A stretch of 28,225 bases of DNA from JAVHLK01 sp043806215 (lineage in GTDB: Bacteria > Desulfobacterota > Desulfomonilia > Desulfomonilales > Desulfomonilaceae). Below are positions 1 to 8,200 of this stretch, one piece after another. Each line of letters starts with the position of its first letter. Position 1 is the stretch's first letter. Location of the stretch: NCBI GenBank assembly GCA_043806215.1, contig JAZDHD010000085.1, positions 1-28,225 of the forward strand, in the 5' to 3' direction. The notes beneath the pieces were generated by a model that saw only the letters and a list, made by a program, of their open reading frames with translations, made no database searches and was not told where the DNA came from. Position numbers and translations under genes: made by a program.

Positions 1-117
1 GTGACGGCATCGAGTCTTTCTTTCAGGGTTCTCGAGGACAAGATCTGAGTGTTTCTTGGCAAAAAGCCCCCATGATCGGGGCGATCACAACTGAGAATGA
101 AAGCCCCAGGACTTCGA

Positions 118-155
118 GCCGAAGACCGGGCAGAGCCCGGTGAACAGGCATTCCC
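118..155 (+). repeat. Dispersed repeat, copy 1 (inverted partner at 2020-2057)
   Basis: These 38 bases match the reverse complement of 2020-2057 with only a few differences. The core is a perfect hairpin, CCGGGC-TCT-GCCCGG as read on the minus strand. The two copies lie in opposite orientation on either side of the reductase gene. Confidence 0.75.
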
Positions 156-274
156 TGGCGGGAGCCCATAGGCCGACTTAAGGATTCTGCCAACCTCTGC
201 TTCAACGGGCACATGAATCGAGGCATGCACACCGTTTTCGGTGTTGAGATGCAGCGATCTTAATGTGCCGAAGG

Positions 275-316
275 CACTTAGGAATTGAGCCGGGGGATTC
301 ATCCCCCGGAAGAACA
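275..316 (+). repeat. Dispersed palindromic repeat, copy 1
   Basis: The core CCGGGGGATTCATCCCCCGG (290-309) is an 8-bp stem with a TTCA loop. It is preceded by CACTTAGGAAT and followed by AAGAAC. The same core and the same flanking words recur at 27828-27869, about 27.5 kb away in the same orientation. Confidence 0.8.
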
Positions 317-434
317 GGCTTGGGTTAACGCCTATGGGAGGCCGCCGGTGTTCCAAAGAATGTGTCGGCCCACAGGTGGGTGAGCGAGACGGCAAGCAAT
401 GGAAAGCACGCTCGACGGTATTCCGTAAGCCCGA

Positions 435-1520
435 TCAGGACTGTCCCCAATCCCACTCGATTGCATATTCCACGAGCCTGTCCGCGAGATCCTCCGTGAT
501 GTCGGGTACTTTAACTCCGGGCAATGCCGTGTCTATATTGGTCCGGCCGAAAATGGGATTGTTTGAGAAGTGGAAGAGGATGGTCTGCATCTGCCGCCAG
601 ACCATGCGCTCGATGGTGTTGCGGGGCTGCGTGAAGGGAGCTCCTGCTCCGGCAAAATTGAGCCCGCCTATGCGGAACCGGCGGGTTATCCAATCGAGGG
701 TCCACTGGTGGGTGGGGGGAGCCGGGTGGGTGAGGTGAAAGATCCGGTTGTGGTTTTCCGGCTTCTCGATGATGCGGACGGCCGCTTCGGCCACGTAGTC
801 CACCGTGATGATGTTTGCCGTCGCGTCCGGGTATGCGGGCACGTTGATATTGAGTTGGAGGCGCTGTTCTTCGGGGACATCCCGCATGAGGCGGTCGAGC
901 AGGTGAGCTGCCTGAACGAGGATGTACCAACCGCTGAACGAGGTGCACCGGGCGGTTTCGGAATGCCCGACGATGATGGACGGCCTGAGGAATGTGGCCT
1001 TGCCGTCCCAGATCTGTTCGGCCTCCCATTTGCTCTCTTCGTACACGTTGACGAAATCGCCTCTGGGATGGTTTTCTTCCATGACCAGCCGGCCCTGAAC
1101 CATTCCACACACGTACGCGGTACTGATAAAATGACACTGCATGGGCCTGCGTTGCACGAGATTGTACAGGGTCTTTGCACTGCCCAGATTCGTCTTGCGG
1201 GGTTCCCCGAACTCGTCCATATGGAGTCTCGTGGACGCGGCGCTGTGGAGAAGCGTATCGACGTCGTCGAGTCCGGGGTGCTGCCGGCACCACTCCTCCC
1301 ACTTTTCATCCGCGTCGAGGACTTCTCCTTTGAACCAGTTCAGACTGCCGGCGCTTCTCGGTAGGCCCAGTGTTCCCAGGAAACGGACGGTATCGAGCTT
1401 ACGGGATTCATTCCGGTACATGGCCCACACGCAATGATCCCTCTCGAGCAACTCTGCAATGAGATACTCACCCAGGAATCCGGTCCCTCCGGTGAGGAGG
1501 ACTGTCATGGGTTTCGTCAT
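435..1520 (-). CDS. NAD(P)-dependent thioester / fatty-acyl reductase (extended SDR, NAD_binding_4 type)
   Basis: This 361-residue extended short-chain dehydrogenase resembles the male-sterility/thioester-reductase branch, which reduces fatty acyl or polyketidyl thioesters to aldehydes or alcohols. The N-terminal nucleotide-binding motif is TGGTGFLG (residues 10-17). The catalytic set is visible as ST-A-Y near residues 133-136 and Y160-x3-K164. I chose the ATG at 1520 because GGAGG sits 4-5 bases upstream; an in-frame ATG at 1565 lacks such a site. The protein has no carrier or adenylation domain, so it probably acts on thioesters supplied in trans. It is divergent from the large lipid synthase, which lacks a release domain, so I infer reductive product release. 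It could instead be another NAD-dependent epimerase or dehydratase of this superfamily. Family assignment is firm and the substrate is unknown. Confidence 0.85.
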   Translation of the reverse strand: MTKPMTVLLTGGTGFLGEYLIAELLERDHCVWAMYRNESRKLDTVRFLGTLGLPRSAGSLNWFKGEVLDADEKWEEWCRQHPGLDDVDTLLHSAASTRLHMDEFGEPRKTNLGSAKTLYNLVQRRPMQCHFISTAYVCGMVQGRLVMEENHPRGDFVNVYEESKWEAEQIWDGKATFLRPSIIVGHSETARCTSFSGWYILVQAAHLLDRLMRDVPEEQRLQLNINVPAYPDATANIITVDYVAEAAVRIIEKPENHNRIFHLTHPAPPTHQWTLDWITRRFRIGGLNFAGAGAPFTQPRNTIERMVWRQMQTILFHFSNNPIFGRTNIDTALPGVKVPDITEDLADRLVEYAIEWDWGQS

Positions 1521-1957
1521 CACACCTCCAGCCGGCGTCACGTCGTTGAGCCCGACGCCGGACATTTTTCAACGGCCATTGCAGGCACCGGCGTCACGAA
1601 CGACCTTGAGTCTCGCAAGAACCGTCGTACCCGCGCAGGGAATCCGGACGTTGCTCCCGGTTTCCGGCCAGCTGCTACAACCAAACCGCAATTCAGGAGT
1701 CCATTCCCGAAGGAATCTCCGCTGTACGGTAAAAAAACGAAGATCAGTAATACGGTACGCTTTTCTTCTCCACGCCTTGCTTGGACTCAACTTCTGCACT
1801 CTGTATAGCAGCCCGTCCCGGCATTTGAAAGGAAAAAAAGCGCTTTGGGACCGTGTGGAATCCGGCAAACACGGAGTAGGAGCCGGCCGGGGAATCTTCT
1901 CCACTCCGTGTGTCATTCGTCTCTACCTGATAGTCTTCTTCCTTCTCGTTCTCGTAG

Positions 1958-1979
1958 GGGTAGGCCCCCGTGCCTACCC
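1958..1979. repeat. GC-rich palindrome (8-bp stem, 6-base loop)
   Basis: GGGTAGGC and GCCTACCC form a perfect 8-bp stem around CCCCGT, preceded by CTCGTAGG. It resembles small dispersed intergenic hairpins common in Desulfobacterota and planctomycete genomes. No T-tract follows, so it is not an obvious terminator. Confidence 0.6.
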
Positions 1980-2019
1980 GGGCGGGCGGCCCGCGTTCTG
2001 CGCGGGACCCCTGAAGCCT

Positions 2020-2057
2020 GGGAATGCCTATCCGCCGGGCTCTGCCCGGTCTTCGGC
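2020..2057 (-). repeat. Dispersed repeat, copy 2 (inverted relative to 118-155)
   Basis: This is the reverse complement of the unit at 118-155 with a few mismatches in the middle. It contains the perfect hairpin CCGGGC-TCT-GCCCGG. Confidence 0.75.
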
Positions 2058-2201
2058 CCGGAACATCGAGGGTTTTCATGGTCGGTTGTGATCCCCGAAT
2101 CATGGGGGGTTTATGCGTGCCCGGCCGGTTGGGGCGGCGGCGTGCCGTTTGGTCCGGCAAGCCCTAAGGAAGACTTTCCCCATGGAAGCCCCCGTAAAAT
2201 A

Positions 2202-2210
2202 TGCTATAAT
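2202..2210 (+). promoter_or_regulatory. Extended -10 promoter for the lipid synthase operon
   Basis: TG-C-TATAAT is a perfect extended -10 element in otherwise GC-rich DNA. No good -35 box lies 17 bases upstream, as is usual for extended -10 promoters. Transcription would begin near 2217, giving a leader of about 33 bases before the chosen ATG at 2250. This also argues against starts further upstream. Confidence 0.6.
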
Positions 2211-2249
2211 AGAGGTTTAACTAACGAGCAACCTGAAAGGGTCCGCGCT

Positions 2250-5200
2250 ATGTATACCCACAATGAAAAACCCGTGATCGCTTTTGTATGGCGTTCAGAG
2301 GAGATCACGTCTGCCGTCGTGGAGATGACCCGCCGCACACGGACACGGGCCGTTTTCGACCTGTATTCGATTGATCCGGAAACCGTCGGGGCCGCACTGC
2401 TGCAAGCAGACGCTTCCAAGGATGCGGTAGATCTCAAGGTCTCGCCGAAGTCTCTCATGGATCCGGGGCTGGAAGATTTTCTGGAAGATATGGACCTGGA
2501 TGCAATCTGGACGGAATTGCACCCATGTGTGGACGAAGAAGATCCGGATCAATATCTCGATAGAATCGGAGAACTTTCCACTCGCTTCAGAGTGATTCCC
2601 ATACTAGGCGATTTCAAGCTCATCGGGCGTATTCTCGACACGTGCCCGGGGATCGGAACCATCGCACTCAAGGGCAATGAAGCCGGCGGGTTCGTGAGTA
2701 CTGAAACCACGTTCACGTTGTACGCATCGGTCCGGGAGTTGACACGCTCACGCACACAAGGACCCGGACTCGCAGTCTGGGGCGGAGCGGCATCGCCGGA
2801 AGCCGCTGCGGCTTTCCTCTCCGTGGGAGCCGCAGGCGTGGTCTTCGAGAGCCTGCATTGGCTCACCGATCTCGTGCACGCGGACGACGACGCCCGGAAA
2901 AGGATATCCGCGATACGGCCCGATCACACGGACTTAATCGGCTCCAACGTATCGGTACCGTGCCGCATGTTCAATAAGGGAAACTCCAAGGCCGTGAGAG
3001 AATTGAAGACCTTTGCCGGGTCGTTGTGCGGAGGCGAGATCACGGACGGGCAACGCCGGTTCTTTGCCGCCAGGATCCGCAACGAGGCCGTGCATCCTCT
3101 GAACAGCGGGTTTGGCAGAGACGAATTGATACCGCTGGGGGTCGAGGCGGCGTTCGCCGGTTCCTTTGTGCGACGCTTCGGGACGGCCACGGAGCAGGCG
3201 GTCGACGCGTTTGTAACTGAAATTGAACGGCTATGCGAGGGATCGGTCCGGAGGCTCCATGCCTTTGCCGACAGTGCCGCGGCGCGGGAGATGGGAACGA
3301 GGTACTCCTTTATCCAGGGTGCCATGTCGTGGATAACCGATGTTCCGGAGTTTGCCCTCCGGGTGGCTCAGGCCGGCGGATTGCCGACCGTGGCTCTGGG
3401 GCTCATGGACGGGAAAACTCTCGTGGAAAGACTCGGCCGGCTCCCCCAAGTGATGGGCGACAAACCGTATGCGGTGAATGTGATCACCCTGGCGGAAAAT
3501 CCTCATCGGGACCGGCAACTTGCATGGATAAGGCAGACAAGGCCCCGCTTCGCGGTTATTGCGGCCGGCGAGCCTTCCCATGCAGCGGAACTCATTGCGG
3601 ACGGGCTCGAAGTGATCTACATCGCACCCAATGAGGAACTCCTCAGATTGGCCGTCGAAGCCGGCGTACGCTGGGTGATTTGCGAAGGCAACGAAGCCGG
3701 CGGCCATGTGGGCGAGCACAGTACGCTCACGTTTGCCCAAATGGTTCATGATCTCAGGCTGCGGGAGCCTTCGATATTCGAAGGAGTGAAGATCGTTCTT
3801 GCCGGCGGAATCTTTAACCGTGAGACCGCGTTCATGGCCGCCATGCTCGGAGCCGATGCAATACAGATGGGTACGGCGTACCTCGCGGCCGCGGACATCG
3901 TAGAAGCGGGAGCCCTGACCGGCTTGTATCAGCAGATGATCATCGAGTCCGCTCCCGGCGGCACGGTGGTTACGGGGGAAGGCACGGGCCTGAGGGTGAG
4001 ATCCCTCAGGACGCCCAGGATGGAAGACGTCTGTTCCCTGGAACGGGACTTCGCGTCGGGATCGGAGGATGAGGCGTCGTTCCGGTTGAAGATGGAAACG
4101 CTGAGTGCCGGCAGTCTCTTCATTGCCGCACGGGGACTGGACAGACCGGGAGGTACTCCGCTGGACGCCTCCCGGTGTATTCAAGAAGGCCAGTTCATGA
4201 GCGGCGCCTGTTCGGGAGTTCTGAAGGATCATCTCAACGTGGAACAGTTCCACAGGGAATTGGCCGAGGGACCTCTGGAACAAGGACTGCCGGTGACCGG
4301 GCCGATCCGCGATCACTACGCGCCGAGACCTTCGGGGGAGGATCACGGCGAAGGACCTCCGGCCCGGAGTGCGGGCACGCGATCTCGTCCCGCGCCTGTG
4401 CGGCGTGACCGGGAGAGAATTGCCGTTACGGGAATGGCCATGGTCAATGCGCTGGGCAACAGCCCCGAGGATGTCTGGGCCGCGAGCCTTGCCATGAAGA
4501 GCGGTATCGTGGAAGTGCCTCTGTCCCGCTGGAACCACGCGATCTACTATCATCCGCGTCCCCGCATGCCGGAGAAGACCTACTGCAAGGTGGCGGCCTT
4601 TCAGAACCTGGAGATCTCCCGGAAGGATTTGGGGATTCCGCCCCAGGATTTCCGTACCATGACCACGGCTACGAAGGCCACCATGTGGTTGGCGAAACAT
4701 GCGGTCGAGCAGTCCGGGATTCTGGATACAGATATTCCCAGAGAGCGCATAGCAGTGCTCATCTCCCAGAATTCCGGCGAGGCCGCGGCCACTCTCGAAG
4801 ACACGATCATCCGCGGGTGCGCCGACCGCATAGCATCGTCGCTGACAACGGCTCTCAATCTTTCCCCGGATGCCGAGCGTGCGGCTGCGGAGGACATCAA
4901 GGCCGGCAGGATCGTCATCGACGATACCACGCTCCTGGGCAGGTTGAATTGCTCCGCCGGCGGATTCATCTGCAACAAGTATGGATTCATGGGGCCCAGC
5001 TTCTCCGTGTCCGCCGCCTGTGCCACGGCCTTGGTCGCTCTGTTCAGTGCCTATCAGATGATCCGCAACGGTATCATTGACGCGGCCGTGGTGGGAGGAG
5101 CGGAAGAATACCTCACCCCCATGCACTTTCTCGAGTTCTCAGCTTTGGGAGCCTTGGCAGGGTTGTCTGGCGTTGAACGCCGCGCGGACTCCTACAGCCG

Positions 5201-8200
5201 CCCCTTTGACGAGGAGCGCGACGGCATGGTGCTCGGCGAGGGCGGCGGCATGATCGTAATCGAGCGGGAGTCCATCGCTCGCAAAAGAGGTGCGCGGGTG
5301 CATGCGTACATCTCGTCCATGGGCGCGAGCAATAATCATTTGGGGATGGTGGAGTCGTCCAGAATGACCCAGGAGATTGCCATACGGTCGTCCTTTAGAG
5401 ACGCACCGTACGGACCGGAAGGGGTGGATCTGGTGGAATGCCATGCAACAAGTACCCGGCAGGGAGATGTGGAGGAAGTCAGGGCACTGAAGTCGGTATT
5501 CGGCACGGACAAAAGGCTTGTGCTCACTTCCTTCAAGTCCCAGATCGGCCATACGCTCGGCGCGTCCGGAGTGAATAGTCTCATCCGAGGGATCATGGCT
5601 GCGAAGGCCGGGGTGTATCCGCCGAATCTAAACTACGAATCGCCGGACAAGGAACTGGATATCCAAGGCTCCGGATTGGTGATCAATGGCGAGCCGCATG
5701 ATTGGCATCTGCATAATGGCGATCCGCGACGGTTCCAGGTGAACGCGTTCGGTTTTGGTGGTTCCAACTACGTGGTGCAGGTTGAACAGGCCGTGGACGA
5801 TCAGGACGCTGTTCTCGTGCTCCCTCGCGATTCAACGACCGTCGAGCGGGAGGCGATGCCGGCCGATCTGCCCGACGGGCTCTTTTTCTTCGCGGGGGAA
5901 GTGGGGTCGGAACATTACCGGGTAGGGGTGCTTGCCGATTCGGAGGCCGAAGCGCGCAAGACTCTGGAGGAGAGTGAAGCATTCGGCAACGGCGGCCCCA
6001 TGGGCTCGAAGCGTCTCAGAACACTCGCCCGCAAAGGCGTGTATCTTGGAAAATCACAGGAAGCATCTCCTCTGGCTTTTGTTTTTACCGGACAAGGTTC
6101 GCATTACGCCGGAATGGGTCATGAACTCTACGAAACATTCCCGGTAATACGCAAATGGATGGACCGGGCCGCCGCAATGGCTGACTTCGATCTTCTTCAC
6201 CTGCTGTTCCATGATAGGGAGGAAGACCTGCAGAGGACCCGGTGGCAGCAACCGGCCCTGTTCACCATGGAGTTTGCCATGGTGAAGTATCTGGATTCTT
6301 TGGGAGTCCGTCCCACGGCGCTGGCCGGTCACAGTCTGGGGGAATTGACGGCACTCTGTTTGGCCGGGGTGTACTCCTTCGAAGACGGATTCCGCATAGT
6401 CAACAAACGGGCGCTGTGCATGGACAAAGCCTGTGAAATGAACGTGGATCCGGGGGTTATGTTGGCCTGCGACGGTCCCCTGGAGTTTATCGAGGAGATC
6501 ATCGCTCAGAGGGAAAGGATCTACGTCACCAACATCAATTCACCGCGTCAGGTGGTGCTCGGCGGAAGCACCGAAGGCGTGACCGCACTGGGGAGAGAAC
6601 TCAAGGAGAAGGGGCACCGCAGTACCCTGCTGCGTGTGAGCATGGCATTTCATTCTCCTATCATGGAGTGCATACACGCGGAATTGGAAGCGTTCATCGC
6701 GGACATCGAGTTTCATCCGCCCAGGATTCCCGTCATTTCCAACACGACAATGAAACCGTTTCCCAATGACGTTGCAGAGATCAAACGAATCGTGATGGCC
6801 CATCTGGAATCTCCGGTTCACTGGATGCAGAATGTCCGGACTCTCCACGACGACTACGGCGTTAGGGTCTTCGTGGAGGTGGGGCCGAGAGAGATACTCA
6901 GCAACATGATAGCGGATACCGTGGACGATGTGGAATGCATCCAGACGAGCTTGCCTTCGGCGGAGGTCACCATCTTCAAGACCGCACTGGCTCAACTCTA
7001 TGCAAACGGGCATTTGCATGTCTCGGAGGTTTCCTCCCTTGGATTTCTTTCCGGCGGCACGGGAGGGGAAGCGGCCTCGGCGGCATCTTCCGTACGGGTT
7101 CCAGGACCGGGGCTCCAGAGCAAAGTCGCGGTCGATCCGGGAAATTCGACCCTTGACCGGATTGTTCATCGGGAAATCGCGGCTTTTGTCATGGAGAGCT
7201 TCGGTCGGTTCCTAAGACCGCACGTGATGGCGGCCATTCGTCGGGAATACGATCCCAATTTTACGGAACATAACCTGGACGGTCTTCTCAAGGAGATGTT
7301 TCCTGGAACTGTTGTGCAGCCCGGCTCCGTTGGAGAACCGGTTGTCCGTCCCGCAACCGTGCCCGGCGGGGCGGTGGGAAAAGAGGAGCGGGAGGCGGAG
7401 GCCTGCGTCGATGAACCGGCACCCGCCGGCGAAACGGACGCCGAGGATGTGACCGAGCAGGTCATCCGGATCATCATGGATGCCACCGGGTATGACCGCG
7501 AGGAAATCGAGCCGGATATGGATCTCAGGGAGGATCTCTCCATACGTTCCAGCCGGCTCCCGGTGATAATGGACTCGTTGGAAGGGCACTTCAACATGAA
7601 GATCGATTTGGAAGACTTCATGGATGTGCGGACCATCAAGGACATCGCAGTCAGAATCTCGGAGATTCTTGAAAAGGGTACCGCGGCACAGGCTTCATCC
7701 GCTGCGGACGGGATTGCGCATCAACCGGACACGGGGCCGTCGTCGGGTTCCGGCGAGAAGAAGGAGAACATCAAGAGGATCCTGTTCAGGGAAGTCCCCC
7801 TTGTCGAAGACAATGTCCAGCCTGTGGAGATCGGTCCCATGGAACCTGTGGCAATTATATCGGCCGCCGGTGGGACGGGTCTGCGCAAGAGCATTGGCGG
7901 AGTCTTCAGGAGGGACTATGGCGCCGTGATTGTTCCTCTGTCGGTTCTTGACGGGACGGGAGGGGAAGAAGCCTTCGATATCCGCCGGGAGGAAGACCAG
8001 GTCGTGCTTGCAGAGAAGCTCGGCCGTCTGGAGGAACTGGCCGGGATGGTCTTCATTATTGATGACCTGTTCGAGGAGAGGATCGAGGGCCTGGATGTCG
8101 TCCCAGTCATACTCAAAGGTTTTTTCCGCCTCTTGAAGTCCTTCGCGGATTCTTCTTCCAAGAAGTTCGTGCTGGTGATCCGGAAAGTGGAAAAGGACAC

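Larger units (their letters stand above)
1..434. other. Intergenic region with dispersed palindromes; no convincing gene
   Basis: I see no convincing gene here. A short open stretch reading in from the left edge on the plus strand (frame 3, to about 143) and another in frame 1 (to 48) could be the tail of a gene outside the window, but neither is recognisable. The stretch carries several GC-rich hairpins that recur elsewhere in the window: a 38-base unit at 118-155, GTGCC-GAA-GGCAC at 266-278 and CCGGGGGA-TTCA-TCCCCCGG at 290-309. It is the downstream flank of the minus-strand reductase gene. Confidence 0.6.
1521..2201. other. Divergent intergenic region with dispersed palindromes
   Basis: About 680 bases separate the reductase start from the synthase promoter. 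Open frames exist on both strands but none resembles a protein family or has a good ribosome site. The region holds GGGTAGGC-CCCCGT-GCCTACCC (1958-1979), a GCGGG-rich hairpin near 1988-2008, and the inverted copy of the 38-base repeat (2020-2057). No clear promoter for the minus-strand gene was found. Confidence 0.55.

Noticed and set aside
3..143. Partial gene entering from the left edge
   Set aside because: The open frame is short, ends inside a dispersed repeat and has no recognisable protein features.
1459..2091. 210-codon plus-strand frame between the reductase and synthase
   Set aside because: It overlaps the reductase start, runs through palindromic repeats, and looks non-protein-like.
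1845..2249. Upstream in-frame extension of the lipid synthase
   Set aside because: The added 135 residues are Arg/Pro/Gly-rich, cross a dispersed repeat and the TATAAT promoter element, and resemble no domain.
3231..5126. 631-codon open frame antisense to the synthase
   Set aside because: It has a composition typical of a GC-rich antisense shadow, no domains, and lies wholly under conserved barrel and KS coding sequence.
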